NCBI GenBank assembly: GCA_905618925.1
Contig: CAJQTG010000001.1
Location: forward strand, 1 to 64,000
DNA: 64,000 nucleotides
DNA from: an uncultured Candidatus Thioglobus sp.
Lineage (GTDB): Bacteria; Pseudomonadota; Gammaproteobacteria; PS1; Pseudothioglobaceae
Reading direction: 5' to 3'
The position numbers and the translations under genes are program-made. The notes beneath the pieces are model-generated. The model was not told where the DNA came from, ran no database searches, and saw nothing but the letters and a program-made list of their open reading frames with translations. Within the stretch, counting starts at the first letter, position 1, and the number at the start of each line of letters is the position of its first letter. Positions 55,121-64,000 of the stretch are shown here, one piece after another.

Positions 55121-55705
55121 ATGATGAAGCCATTTAAAATATATTCACCTAAGAGTTTTCAGACGCTCCCCTGGAGAAATGGTTTAGGCTCAACTGTTGA
55201 ATTATTGGCTGAAACCCCAAATAAAAATGAGGCCTTTTCTTGGCGCTTAAGTATTGCATCAGTTGCCAACGATGGCCCTTTTTCTGATTTCAGTGGTTAT
55301 GATCGTACTTTGATATTACTCGAAGGCTCCGGGATAACTCTCAATAAGCCTAATGGAATCTTTAAAGTGCTAAATTCATCACTTGATTATGCCAATTTTA
55401 AAGGCGAGGATTTGATTGATGCTGCTTTGCATGATGGCCCCATTAAAGATTTTAATGTTATGACTTTACGCTCGATTTGTAAGTCAAGTGTCACAGCTAT
55501 TGATGAAACTAGCGAGTCTTTACTTAATATTAATGCTGATAAATTACTTGTTTACAGTATCAAGCCAGTCAATATTCAATTTGGGTTAGAGGCAAGTATT
55601 AGTCTTGAGGCTAATCATTTGTTGCAATTTAATTACTATATAAACAACACAATGAGATTAGACAAAACTCAGGCAATTGTGATTCAAATTAACTACAATA
55701 AATAA
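55121..55705 (+). CDS. hutD: HutD family protein
   Basis: 194 residues, bicupin HutD family: FQTLPWRNGLGSTVELLAE and FSWRLSIASVANDGPFSDFSGYDRTLILLEGSGI are the diagnostic first half. HutD is a conserved hut-operon protein, thought to moderate hut expression, perhaps by binding formylglutamate or a related metabolite. Two ATG codons are adjacent (55121, 55124); no clear ribosome binding site. 93 bp separate it from hutF. Confidence 0.9.
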   Translation: MMKPFKIYSPKSFQTLPWRNGLGSTVELLAETPNKNEAFSWRLSIASVANDGPFSDFSGYDRTLILLEGSGITLNKPNGIFKVLNSSLDYANFKGEDLIDAALHDGPIKDFNVMTLRSICKSSVTAIDETSESLLNINADKLLVYSIKPVNIQFGLEASISLEANHLLQFNYYINNTMRLDKTQAIVIQINYNK

Positions 55706-55729
55706 GATATCAATTTGTTTATTTTATTT

Positions 55730-56434
55730 CTACCCCTTCTTGTAATGCGCCATATAATTAACGCTTACATCATCACCTAGTTTGTATTTTTTAGTAATTG
55801 GGTTGTAAGTCATTCCAATCATTGAGCTAATTGATAAATCACAAGTTCTAGCCCAACCATCAATCTCACTTGGGCGTATAAACTTCTCGTAGTTATGAGT
55901 CCCTTTAGGCAGGAGGTTTAAAATATATTCTGCACCAACAATTGCAAAGAAATATGATTTTGGATTTCTATTTATTGTCGAGAAAAAAACCCTTCCATTT
56001 GACTTAACTAATTTAGAGCAAGCTTCGATAACTAATGATGGGTCTGGAACATGCTCTAGCATTTCAAGACATGCTATAACATCAAAAGAATCTTGTTCAG
56101 ATTCTACTAATTCTTCTGCAGATATAAATTTATAGTCAATATCAAGGCCAGACTCTAGCAAATGAAGTTTAGCAACTTCAAGGCCTGCTTCAGCTAGATC
56201 AATACCAACCACAGTAGCTCCTTCAAGGGCTAAGGATTCACTTAAAATACCACCACCACATCCTATATCAAGAATACGCTTTCCATGGAGGGAGCCTCCA
56301 CATTGCTCTTTGATGTAGTTAAGACGAAGTGGATTAATATCATGTAAAGGTTTAAATTCTGAGTTTTTGTCCCACCAGCGCGCCGCTAGTACTGCAAATT
56401 TTTCTACTTCGTCTTTATCAACGTTAGAATTCAT
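55730..56434 (-). CDS. ubiG: Ubiquinone biosynthesis O-methyltransferase
   Basis: SAM-dependent O-methyltransferase that acts twice in ubiquinone synthesis. 234 residues. FAVLAARWWDKNSEFKPLHDINPLR is the UbiG opening, SAM-binding ILDIGCGGGILSESLA is at about 52-67, VIACLEMLEHVPDP follows, and FSTINRNPKSY is typical. Overlaps the upstream bcp by 4 bases (ATGA). Confidence 0.95.
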   Translation of the reverse strand: MNSNVDKDEVEKFAVLAARWWDKNSEFKPLHDINPLRLNYIKEQCGGSLHGKRILDIGCGGGILSESLALEGATVVGIDLAEAGLEVAKLHLLESGLDIDYKFISAEELVESEQDSFDVIACLEMLEHVPDPSLVIEACSKLVKSNGRVFFSTINRNPKSYFFAIVGAEYILNLLPKGTHNYEKFIRPSEIDGWARTCDLSISSMIGMTYNPITKKYKLGDDVSVNYMAHYKKG

Positions 56435-56880
56435 AGTTCTTTAACAAATTCTAGAACTTCTTGAGCATGCTCTGCAACCTTAACTTTATCCCACTGCTTA
56501 AGAATTTCTCCAGTTGGACTAATTACAAAAGTTGATCGAACAATTCCCATATGCTCTTTGCCATAAAGTTTTTTTAACTTAATGACATCAAACTGATTAC
56601 ATAAGGACTCATCTTCATCAGAAATTAAATCAATAGTGTAATTAAATTTTTGTTTAAATTTTTCATGAGATGCTATGCTGTCTCTTGAAACTCCATATAT
56701 GACAGTATTATTTTCAGTAAAAGCTTCGTTTAACTGGGTAAAATCATTACCTTCAATTGTGCATCCTGGGGTGTCATCTTTTGGATAAAAATAAAGAACA
56801 ATATTCCTTCCTTGGTTGTCAGGAATGTCAATTTTTAGATTACTTGTGGCGACACATGTAGTGGGGTTTATTTTATTCAT
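56431..56880 (-). CDS. bcp: Thioredoxin-dependent thiol peroxidase (Bcp/PrxQ)
   Basis: 149-residue peroxiredoxin. YFYPKDDTPGCTIEGNDF holds the peroxidatic Cys; the position five residues on, where many PrxQ proteins have the resolving Cys, is Asn/Asp here, so this is a one-cysteine or distant-resolving type. SRDSIASHEKFKQKF and RSTFVISPTGEI are family-conserved. Operon with ubiG. Confidence 0.92.
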   Translation of the reverse strand: MNKINPTTCVATSNLKIDIPDNQGRNIVLYFYPKDDTPGCTIEGNDFTQLNEAFTENNTVIYGVSRDSIASHEKFKQKFNYTIDLISDEDESLCNQFDVIKLKKLYGKEHMGIVRSTFVISPTGEILKQWDKVKVAEHAQEVLEFVKEL

Positions 56881-56932
56881 ATACGATATAATCTCATGGC
56901 TTTAATTTTAAAGCAGTCATTTTATCATTGAT

Positions 56933-58720
56933 ATGCAAAACATCCGAAATTTTTCTATCATTGCGCATATAGATCATGGGAAGTCAACAATTGCTGATCG
57001 TTTTATTCAGCATTGCGGCGGACTAAGTGATCGTGAGATGTCGTCACAAGTTCTTGACTCAATGGATATTGAGAAAGAGCGAGGGATTACAATTAAATCA
57101 CAAAGCGTTTCTTTGCAATATGATGCAAAAGATGGTCAAACATACCAATTTAATTTAATTGACACCCCTGGCCATGTTGATTTTTCATATGAAGTCTCAA
57201 GATCTCTTTCTGCTTGCGAAGGAGCATTGTTAATTGTTGATGCCTCTCAAGGAGTTGAAGCTCAAACAGTAGCTAATTGCTATACTGCTTTAGATCAAGG
57301 CCTCGAAGTAGTTGCAGTTCTTAATAAAATTGATTTACCAGCTGCAGAGCCAGAAAGAGTTGTAGATGAGATCGAAGATGTGATTGGTGTAGAGGCTCAT
57401 GATGCGGTCCATGCAAGTGCTAAATCTGGCATTGGAATTGAAGAGATTCTTGAGCAGATTGTTGAAAAAATTCCTGCTCCAGAAGGCGAAATAGATGCCC
57501 CAATTAAAGCGCTCATAATTGATTCATGGTTTGATAATTATTTAGGTGTTGTTTCTTTAATCAGGGTCATTGATGGAGAAATTAAAGCTAAAACAAAGAT
57601 TAAAATATTCTCCAATAAAAATGAACACTTAGTTGATGAAGTCGGTATTTTTACACCCAAAAGAACTAAAACTGATAGTTTAAAGGCTGGGGAGGTTGGC
57701 TACTTAATTGCGAGTATCAAAAATATTGATGGAGCTCCAGTTGGCGACACAATAACTAGTAATAAAAACCCTGTGGAACATCCTTTAGAGGGTTTTAAGC
57801 CTGTACAGCCAAGAGTTTTTGCAGGTCTTTTTCCTACTTCCGGTGAAGACTATGAGAAATTTAGAGATGCACTAGCCAAGCTTCGCTTAAATGATGCTGC
57901 TTTACAGTATGAACCTGAAAACTCCGATGCACTTGGATTTGGCTTTAGGATTGGTTTTTTAGGGCTTCTTCATATGGAGATTGTTCAGGAACGTCTTGAG
58001 CGTGAGTATGACTTAGATTTAATAACGACAGCACCAACTGTAATATATGAAATTCTTGACACTAAAGGCAAGGTATCAAAAATTGATAGCCCATCAAAGC
58101 TACCTCTTGTGCAAACTATAGCTGAATTTAGAGAGCCAATTATTACTGCAAATATTTTGGTAACCAGCGAGTATGTTGGGCCAGTAATTAGCTTGTGTGT
58201 TGAAAAGAGAGGCGTTCAAAAAAATATTAACTATATGGGCAGGCAAGTTTCTATTGTCTATGAGCTTCCATTAAATGAAGTGGTTTTAGATTTCTTTGAT
58301 AAACTTAAATCTGCATCAAGAGGTTTTGCATCTATGGACTATCATTTTGAGCGTTATCAGACTGCTGATTTGATCCGTTTAGATATATTGATAAATAATG
58401 AGAGTGTTGATGCTTTGGCTTTAATTATTCACCGTGATAACTCTACTTATAAAGGCCGCGAAATTGCTGAAAAAATGAAAGAACTAATTCCTAGGCAGAT
58501 GTTTGATGTTGCAATTCAAGCATGCATTGGTGTTAAGATAATTTCAAGAACAAATGTTAAGGCGCTTAGAAAAAATGTTACTGCAAAGTGTTATGGTGGC
58601 GATATAACTCGAAAGAAGAAGTTACTTGAAAAGCAGAAGAAAGGTAAGAAGAGGATGCGCTCAATTGGGAGGGTAGATATTCCTCAAGAGGCTTTTCTAG
58701 CTGTGCTTCATATTGATTAA
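56933..58720 (+). CDS. lepA: Elongation factor 4 (LepA)
   Basis: 595-residue translational GTPase that acts in initiation/back-translocation on stalled ribosomes. G1 [10 protein letters not shown]2 RGITI, G3 DTPGHVDF and G4 NKID are present, and the unique C-terminal domain ends [17 protein letters not shown]. Length matches the family. Usually followed by lepB in gammaproteobacteria; here a convergent GFA-family gene follows instead. Confidence 0.97.
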   Translation: MQNIRNFSIIAHIDHGKSTIADRFIQHCGGLSDREMSSQVLDSMDIEKERGITIKSQSVSLQYDAKDGQTYQFNLIDTPGHVDFSYEVSRSLSACEGALLIVDASQGVEAQTVANCYTALDQGLEVVAVLNKIDLPAAEPERVVDEIEDVIGVEAHDAVHASAKSGIGIEEILEQIVEKIPAPEGEIDAPIKALIIDSWFDNYLGVVSLIRVIDGEIKAKTKIKIFSNKNEHLVDEVGIFTPKRTKTDSLKAGEVGYLIASIKNIDGAPVGDTITSNKNPVEHPLEGFKPVQPRVFAGLFPTSGEDYEKFRDALAKLRLNDAALQYEPENSDALGFGFRIGFLGLLHMEIVQERLEREYDLDLITTAPTVIYEILDTKGKVSKIDSPSKLPLVQTIAEFREPIITANILVTSEYVGPVISLCVEKRGVQKNINYMGRQVSIVYELPLNEVVLDFFDKLKSASRGFASMDYHFERYQTADLIRLDILINNESVDALALIIHRDNSTYKGREIAEKMKELIPRQMFDVAIQACIGVKIISRTNVKALRKNVTAKCYGGDITRKKKLLEKQKKGKKRMRSIGRVDIPQEAFLAVLHID

Positions 58721-58727
58721 AAGATTT

Positions 58728-59129
58728 TTATTGTTCTTTCTTTAAGATTTTTTCAAGGCCATTAAACCATTCAGTATGGTCTTCAGGACAAACCATTGTT
58801 GGTTCAATATCAGGCAATTCCATGGTGCTACCTAAGGGTGCTAGCATCCACCCACGTGCCGTTTGTCTTGGTACTCTAGAGCCACAATTATTACAAAATG
58901 CATTGCCAAAGGTGTTGGGTGGTGAAAGAATATATTCACCTCTTTTATTCTGACCTGAGAGCCATGAAAATTGATCAGGCTTTACAAAAAGATTGGTTGC
59001 AAAGGCTGCTCCAGTTACTTTACGGCATCTTGAGCACTGACACATTCCAAAAAACTCATAAGGCCCATGCATTTCCCATGATACTTTTCCACAAAGGCAT
59101 TCTCCATTTAATATATTTTTAGTTTGCAT
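58728..59129 (-). CDS. GFA-family zinc protein (CENP-V/GFA)
   Basis: 133 residues. Zinc-binding cysteines lie at 11 and 13 (GECLCG), 30, 32 and 35 (CQCSRC) and 79 and 82 (CNNC), the GFA layout. The family is named for glutathione-dependent formaldehyde activation, but most members have no shown enzyme activity. Because TMAO demethylation can release formaldehyde, a detox role is conceivable; it lies 10 kb from the island, so this is weak. Confidence 0.85.
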   Translation of the reverse strand: MQTKNILNGECLCGKVSWEMHGPYEFFGMCQCSRCRKVTGAAFATNLFVKPDQFSWLSGQNKRGEYILSPPNTFGNAFCNNCGSRVPRQTARGWMLAPLGSTMELPDIEPTMVCPEDHTEWFNGLEKILKKEQ

Positions 59130-59156
59130 AATAAAATATTTCCATAGCTTGTGTTT

Positions 59157-59945
59157 TTATATTGACAGTACCTCTAAAAAAAACTTAGTACCAAAGTAAG
59201 ATAAAACCAAAATGGCAAAAGCAATTTGAGTAGATATGGCTACTAGTTTTCCTCTCCAGCCAAAAATCTTATGCCCAAACAAAATTCCGGCAAAACCAAT
59301 CCAGGCAATAATTGAAAGGATGGTTTTATAGGTAAGTTTTTGTGTAAAAAAATCATCGATATAGAGATAACCTGAGACTAAAGAGAGAGTAAGAAGCAAA
59401 AACCCCATCTTTAAGGTTTGATAAAGGAAAGCTTCCATAGTTTGAAGTGCTGGAAGCTTATCGACAAAAGTATTAAAGTTATGCTCATGTAAAAAACGCT
59501 CTTGGATGCTTAATAGTATCGACTGACCAACTGCAATGGCAAGAAGAGCATATGCACCAATAGACAGAAAAGCATGAGCTGCAATTGACATAGAAATAAG
59601 CTTGCCTTGTGCCCCTGGAAATAAAAAAGCAATAATGACTGCAATTGCGCTTAGAGGATATACAAGAATTCCTAAAGAGTGAATAGGCTTAGTGAAAGAG
59701 GTTAGAAATAAAAGCGTAGCTACAACCCATGCAACAAAGGACATACTCACAGTTAGTCCAAAAAATACCCCATCATGTTGCCATAACTCAAACAAAATAT
59801 AGCCATGTGAAGAGCAGGCTATTAGAAGCATTAAATTAACAATTGTTCGGTGTTGATTTGTTACTGAATCTAAAACAAAATATCTTGTTAGTAACAGCCC
59901 AGAAAGTAGATAAGCGATAAATGGCAGGGCGTGAAGTAAAGGCAT
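59157..59945 (-). CDS. Cytochrome c assembly-like membrane protein (YpjD/CcsA family)
   Basis: 262 residues with about eight membrane segments (LLLTRYFVLD, LIACSSHGYILFELW, MSIAAHAFLSIGAYALLAIAVGQSILL, IIAWIGFAGILFGHKIFGWRGKLVAI). It belongs to the CcsA/HemX-like family. In gammaproteobacteria a gene of this kind (ypjD) is divergent from ffh, exactly as here. A haem-handling role is possible but not established for YpjD. Confidence 0.85.
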   Translation of the reverse strand: MPLLHALPFIAYLLSGLLLTRYFVLDSVTNQHRTIVNLMLLIACSSHGYILFELWQHDGVFFGLTVSMSFVAWVVATLLFLTSFTKPIHSLGILVYPLSAIAVIIAFLFPGAQGKLISMSIAAHAFLSIGAYALLAIAVGQSILLSIQERFLHEHNFNTFVDKLPALQTMEAFLYQTLKMGFLLLTLSLVSGYLYIDDFFTQKLTYKTILSIIAWIGFAGILFGHKIFGWRGKLVAISTQIAFAILVLSYFGTKFFLEVLSI

Positions 59946-60004
59946 TTCTAGCTTTGTCTTTGCAAAAGATTATATAATACGATATTTCACTCAAGTAGAA
60001 CGTA

Positions 60005-61408
60005 ATGTTTGATAATTTAACGGAACGACTTTCCAATAGCTTCAAGGCCATTCAAGGTAAAAATAAGCTATCCGATGAAAACATTAAAAAAGCCATAAGA
60101 GAAGTCAGAAGATCTCTACTGGAAGCTGACGTTGCGCTTGATGTAATTAAGTTTTTTATAGGGAGAGTTCAAGATAAAGCAATTGGACTTAAAGTAGGGG
60201 AGGGGCTGAGCCCGTCTCAAGCTTTTATTAAGCTAGTTGAATCTGAGTTAACAGAAGTGATAGGTGGTCAGAATGAATCTCTAAACCTTGCAACTCAACC
60301 ACCAGCAGTTGTAATGGTTGCGGGCCTTCAAGGCTCAGGTAAGACTACTTCGATTGCCAAGCTAGCTCGTTATTTAAAAGAAGAGCAGAAAAAGAAAGTC
60401 CTTGTGGTCAGTGCAGATGTATATAGACCTGCTGCTATTGAGCAGCTTAAAATTCTTGCAGAGCAGATAGGCGTTGATTTTTTTCCTTCAAGTGTTGATG
60501 AGAAGCCTGAAAAAATAGTTTTTGATGCAAAAAAACAAGCCCAATCCCAGTTTCATGATGTTCTTCTAGTTGATACAGCGGGAAGGCTTCATGTTGATGA
60601 GCAAATGATGTCTGAAATTCAAATTCTTCAGAAACAAGTCAATCCAATAGAAACGTTATTTGTTGTTGATTCAATGACAGGACAAGATGCTGCGCATACT
60701 GCGAAAACATTCTCAGATATGCTTCCACTGACTGGAATCATTTTAACAAAGACTGATGGTGATGCTAGAGGCGGCGCTGCTCTATCTGTAAAACATATAA
60801 CTGGAAAGCCTATCAAATTTATGGGTGTTGGAGAAAAGACTGACGCTTTAGAGCCATTTTATCCAGAAAGACTTGTTTCTCGTATTCTTGGTATGGGTGA
60901 TGTTCTTTCTTTAGTTGAAGAGATTTCAAAAAAAGTTGATCATAAAAAAGCTCAGAAGAATGTTCAAAAAATGGCAAAAGGCAGATTTGATCTTGATGAT
61001 ATGAGAGATCAGTTAATGCAGATGCAACAAATGGGCGGAATGGGCGCTTTAATGGATAAAATGCCTGGAATGGGGCAGATACCTCAAAGTGTTAAAAATC
61101 AAGTAATTGGTGATACTGAAAGCAGTCGAATGGTTGCAATTATTAATTCAATGACTCCAAAAGAAAGAAATCATGTTAATTTAATCAAAGGTTCTCGTAA
61201 GAAAAGGATTGCTGATGGCTCTGGTACTGATGTTCAGCAAGTAAATAAATTGTTAAAGCAATTTGAAAAAATGCAAAAAACAATGAAAAAGATGAAGGGT
61301 GGAAAAATGAAAAAAATGATGCAGCAAATGGGTGATATGCAAGGCGAAGGGGGGATGCCTGATTTTTCAAAGATGCTTGGACTAGGAAATAAAAAATTTC
61401 CATTCTAA
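60005..61408 (+). CDS. ffh: Signal recognition particle protein Ffh
   Basis: 467-residue GTPase that binds 4.5S RNA and signal sequences of membrane proteins. N domain at about 1-90, G domain with GLQGSGKTTSIAKLA, DVYRPAAIEQL, DTAGRLHVDEQM and TKTDGDARGG, and methionine-rich M domain from about 325 (MRDQLMQMQQMGGMGALMDKMPGM; RNA-binding SRKKRIADGSG). Start at 60005 is an ATG. Normal length. Confidence 0.98.
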   Translation: MFDNLTERLSNSFKAIQGKNKLSDENIKKAIREVRRSLLEADVALDVIKFFIGRVQDKAIGLKVGEGLSPSQAFIKLVESELTEVIGGQNESLNLATQPPAVVMVAGLQGSGKTTSIAKLARYLKEEQKKKVLVVSADVYRPAAIEQLKILAEQIGVDFFPSSVDEKPEKIVFDAKKQAQSQFHDVLLVDTAGRLHVDEQMMSEIQILQKQVNPIETLFVVDSMTGQDAAHTAKTFSDMLPLTGIILTKTDGDARGGAALSVKHITGKPIKFMGVGEKTDALEPFYPERLVSRILGMGDVLSLVEEISKKVDHKKAQKNVQKMAKGRFDLDDMRDQLMQMQQMGGMGALMDKMPGMGQIPQSVKNQVIGDTESSRMVAIINSMTPKERNHVNLIKGSRKKRIADGSGTDVQQVNKLLKQFEKMQKTMKKMKGGKMKKMMQQMGDMQGEGGMPDFSKMLGLGNKKFPF

Positions 61409-61496
61409 ACAAATTGCTTATTTTTGCTTGATGACTATTGCACTTTGCTATTTTTGATATAAAATCCGAACTTTTATACAGCCATATTTAATTGAA

Positions 61497-61871
61497 ATGA
61501 AATTTAATCTTAAACTTCTAGCCATAGTTTTGTTTGGCTTTCTCTTTCTTCAGCCTTCGTTATCTTTTGCTGATGATTCAATTGAGACTATTCAGCTTTC
61601 ATTAGTTATTACTTCTGCAGACGAGATTAGTTTAACGGCAATTAAACAAGTTGAAATAGGACTTAATTCTTATGAGGCTATTAGTCAATTAGTTACTGTT
61701 GGCGTAAAAGATACCAGTTTTGGTCCTCAGATTATGTCTTTGGGTGGGATTGAGGCAGTTGGAAATACCTACTGGGCATTGTACGTTAATGGCTTAATGT
61801 CAATGGTTGGGGTGCAAGATGTTATACTTTTAAAAGATACATTTATTCGCTTGAATATGGAAGCATTTTAA
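61497..61871 (+). CDS. Secreted DUF4430 protein (transcobalamin-like C-terminal domain)
   Basis: 124 residues with a signal peptide (MKFNLKLLAIVLFGFLFLQP, cleavage near SFA). The mature part matches DUF4430: SYEAISQLVTVGVK, GPQIMSLGGIEAVGNTYWALYVNG and VILLKDTFIRLNMEAF. In eukaryotic transcobalamin the related fold contacts cobalamin; in bacteria such domains occur beside vitamin transport genes. The following membrane protein is encoded 34 nt away. Confidence 0.72.
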   Translation: MKFNLKLLAIVLFGFLFLQPSLSFADDSIETIQLSLVITSADEISLTAIKQVEIGLNSYEAISQLVTVGVKDTSFGPQIMSLGGIEAVGNTYWALYVNGLMSMVGVQDVILLKDTFIRLNMEAF

Positions 61872-61905
61872 TATATTATTGTTTAAAAATTTTTGGAGAG
61901 AAATG

Positions 61906-62493
61906 ATGAGCAATCAAGAGTACAAGCTTAACTCAAGTTTTAGTTATTTAGTTATTTTAGCAGTGTTAATTGTCTTGGGTGTTGCGGGCAGATTATTACC
62001 CCATCCACCTAACTTTACGCCAATGGCTGCAATAGCATTATTTGCAGGGTTTATTTTTGTAAAAAGGTATATGGCCATAGTTGCAGTTATTGTTACTATG
62101 CTACTTTGTGATTATTTTGCTTTTGGATCACTTTCTGCAAACTGGTTTGGCTCGAAATCAATGTTTGTTGTCTATCTTGCGCTCCTATTTCCAATTGTCT
62201 TTAAAAATTACCTACAAAAGAAACTTGGTGTATTAAAAATTGCAGGAACTGCTTTAGCAAGTTCTATTGTTTTTTTCTTGGCAACTAATTTTGCAGTCTG
62301 GGCATTTTCACCAATGTACGCAAAAACTCTTGAAGGTTTGGTGCTGTGCTATACGATGGCAATTCCGTTTTTCCAGAATACAGTTGCAGGGAATTTAGTG
62401 TGGTCAGGTGTTATATTTGGTGCCTACTTTGCTTTACGTAACTTCTCAAACTTAAGAATTTTGAATCAAAAAGACAAATCAATCTTTAGTTAG
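61906..62493 (+). CDS. DUF6580 membrane protein (ECF S-component-like)
   Basis: 195 residues from the ATG at 61906, 7 nt after GGAG (61895-61898); another ATG at 61903 and a TTG at 61879 are less likely. About six membrane segments. GRLLPHPPNFTPMAAIALFAGF and LATNFAVWAFSPMYAKTLEGLVLCYTMAIPFFQNTVAGNLVWSG are DUF6580 signatures. The family looks like ECF transporter S components. With the DUF4430 gene it suggests a small vitamin or cofactor uptake pair; no energising ATPase is nearby. Confidence 0.75.
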   Translation: MSNQEYKLNSSFSYLVILAVLIVLGVAGRLLPHPPNFTPMAAIALFAGFIFVKRYMAIVAVIVTMLLCDYFAFGSLSANWFGSKSMFVVYLALLFPIVFKNYLQKKLGVLKIAGTALASSIVFFLATNFAVWAFSPMYAKTLEGLVLCYTMAIPFFQNTVAGNLVWSGVIFGAYFALRNFSNLRILNQKDKSIFS

Positions 62494-62552
62494 ATTATAT
62501 TTTTACCTGGTAATTCATCTAATGTTAATTTTTCAACGTGAATTGATAGCTT

Positions 62553-63431
62553 ATGTCTAGGCATCTAAAAGGGCTTTTAATGACCGTTTTTGCGGTAATT
62601 CTATTAAGTCCAGACTCTGTTCTTATTAGATTAGTTGAAGAAGTTTCTCCAGAGGTTGATAGCTGGACAGTTCTTTTTTGGAGGGGGCTCTTATATGCTG
62701 TAGGAGTTTCTTTATTAGTCTTTCTAAAATACCGGTTAAAGACACTCGAAGAATTCAAAAAAATTGGAAAAGGGGGTTTATTAATAGGTTTTTTTTCCGG
62801 AATTAGTACAGGAACATTTGTTTTCGCAATTGTTTATACATCAATTGCAAATGCTCTTGTTATTATAAGTACTGGCCCAATAATGATAGCAATTGTCTCT
62901 TGGTTTTTACTTAAAGAAAAATCCAGTCTTGTGACTTGGGTTTCTATGATAATTGTTTTTATTGGAATTTATATTGTTATGAGTGGAAGTCTTGGGGGAG
63001 AAAACCTTGTTGGTGACTTTTTTGCTTTGATTACAGCTGTAATGATGGGGTTCACCTTTACTTTGACTCGTAAATATAAAGATGTAAATATGGTCCCTGT
63101 AAATGCAATTGGTGGTGTGATTGCTGCGCTTATAGCCTATGTAATGGCTAGTAAAATTTCAGTTCCACCTGAGGTAATAAAATACATAATCGCTATGGGG
63201 GCAATACTTTCAATTTCGTTTAGTCTGATTACAATTGCGCCAAGATATATGCCTGCAGCTGAAGTTGGAATGATAATGCCTCTAGAAACAGTCTTGGGAA
63301 CTTTGATAGCTTGGTACGTAATTCATGAAGAGCCATCGATGAATGCTTTAATTGGTGGAACTATTGTTATTGTAACTTTATTCTGTCACTCTTGGTACAG
63401 CACTAAGCTTGCAAGAAACCAGCTAAGCTGA
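62553..63431 (+). CDS. EamA-family (DMT) transporter, copy 1
   Basis: 292 residues, ten predicted membrane helices in two EamA halves: LLSPDSVLIRLVEE...WTVLFWRG in the first, and AITAVMMGFTFTLTRKYKD...PLETVLGTLIAWYVIHEEPS in the second. Members export amino acids, nucleotide-sugars or other metabolites. A close paralogue begins 44 nt downstream. Substrate unknown. Confidence 0.88.
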   Translation: MSRHLKGLLMTVFAVILLSPDSVLIRLVEEVSPEVDSWTVLFWRGLLYAVGVSLLVFLKYRLKTLEEFKKIGKGGLLIGFFSGISTGTFVFAIVYTSIANALVIISTGPIMIAIVSWFLLKEKSSLVTWVSMIIVFIGIYIVMSGSLGGENLVGDFFALITAVMMGFTFTLTRKYKDVNMVPVNAIGGVIAALIAYVMASKISVPPEVIKYIIAMGAILSISFSLITIAPRYMPAAEVGMIMPLETVLGTLIAWYVIHEEPSMNALIGGTIVIVTLFCHSWYSTKLARNQLS

Positions 63432-63474
63432 CTTATCATAATTTTACTTACCTAAACCTTTACAAGCTTTAAAT

Positions 63475-64000
63475 ATGAATAATCATTTAAAAGGACTACT
63501 AATTGCTTTTTTTGGGGTAGTAATGTTGACTCCAGATCCAGTATTAGTAAGACTTGCAGATGCAGATACCTTCACCATTCTTTTTTGGCGTGGGATATTC
63601 TATGCGCTTGGCGTATTGGCAATTTTGTATGCTACCTACCGTAAAAATACATTTAAAGAGCTAAAAAATATAGGTAGGCCTGGAATCTGGATTGGTCTCC
63701 TTTCAGGGATTGGTGGTGTCACATTTATTGCTGCGATTCAATACACTTCGATTGCTAAAGTATTGGTTATTATTAGTACAGCGCCAATGGTTGTTGCAAT
63801 TATTTCATGGGCAATAATAAATGAAAGGCCTAAGCTTTATACGTGGATATCAATGCTAATTATTGTTACTGGTATCTACATAGTAATGAAAGGGGACACA
63901 GCAGTTATAATTAATCCAGAAGATACTGCTTACCAGCATCTCATTGGAAGTTCATTGGCAGTTATATCAATAATTGCTGGTGGCTATTCATTTGCACTAA
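63475..64000 (+). CDS. EamA-family (DMT) transporter, copy 2 (3' end outside window)
   Basis: The ATG at 63475 opens a frame that runs to the window end (175 codons), beginning MNNHLKGLLIAFFGVVMLTP. It aligns by eye along its length with the gene before it: LVRLAD...TFTILFWRGIFYALGV, GLLSGIGGVTFIAAIQYTSIAKVLVIISTAPM, WISMLIIVTGIYIVMKG. This is a tandem duplication that has diverged. Partial because the window stops. Confidence 0.88.
   Translation, partial: MNNHLKGLLIAFFGVVMLTPDPVLVRLADADTFTILFWRGIFYALGVLAILYATYRKNTFKELKNIGRPGIWIGLLSGIGGVTFIAAIQYTSIAKVLVIISTAPMVVAIISWAIINERPKLYTWISMLIIVTGIYIVMKGDTAVIINPEDTAYQHLIGSSLAVISIIAGGYSFAL

Overview
The window is AT-rich, densely coded chromosomal DNA from a marine gammaproteobacterium. 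The order thrS-infC-rpmI-rplT-pheS-pheT-ihfA, a ypjD-type gene divergent from ffh, and lepA are all gammaproteobacterial. The small AT-rich gene style, the TTG and GTG starts and the methylated-amine genes fit the SUP05/Arctic96BD-19 (Thioglobus-like) group. That placement is inference from gene content; no rRNA gene is present to confirm it.

Layout. (1) 1-5499: translation operon thrS(partial)-infC-rpmI-rplT-[hairpin]-pheS-pheT-ihfA. infC uses an AUU start. (2) 5502-8219: small uncharacterised genes, a DUF2805 gene and an AI-2E-type permease. (3) 8431-17712: housekeeping and accessory genes (msrA, a MoeB/ThiF-like E1, DUF393, MATE exporter, pirin, GATase, a CWC-DUF5522 fusion, a PLP decarboxylase, a nucleoside phosphorylase, a cytochrome c lipoprotein, def) plus two very short genes. 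(4) 17959-23445: amt with a 58-residue partner gene, then sucA-sucB on the minus strand. (5) 23861-48431: a methylated-amine/one-carbon island. (6) 48495-55705: histidine utilisation, hutC divergent from hutUHIFD. (7) 55730-64000: ubiG, bcp, lepA, a GFA-family gene, ypjD-like, ffh, a DUF4430 secreted protein with a DUF6580 membrane protein, and two tandem EamA transporters, the last cut by the window end.

The centrepiece is the island at 23.8-48.4 kb. It reads as a nearly complete route for trimethylamine N-oxide (TMAO). A TmoXWV-type ABC importer brings in TMAO. A DUF1989-GcvT fusion matching TMAO demethylase (Tdm) splits it to dimethylamine plus a one-carbon unit. Monomethylamine is channelled through gamma-glutamylmethylamide synthetase (GmaS), N-methylglutamate synthase (MgsABC) and a SoxBDAG-like N-methylglutamate dehydrogenase (MgdABCD) to methylene-THF, which FolD oxidises. 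A betaine-homocysteine methyltransferase-like enzyme and an XRE-cupin regulator lie at its left edge. The step dimethylamine to monomethylamine has no recognised enzyme here: the usual DmmABC genes are absent. An orphan Rieske oxygenase, an orphan DAO-family flavoprotein and an unknown 128-residue protein inside the mgs operon are the unexplained genes. Glutamate links the island to its neighbours: GmaS/Mgs cycle it, Hut makes it, and Amt recovers ammonium.

I saw no tRNA, rRNA, CRISPR array, insertion sequence or prophage, and no obviously broken gene.
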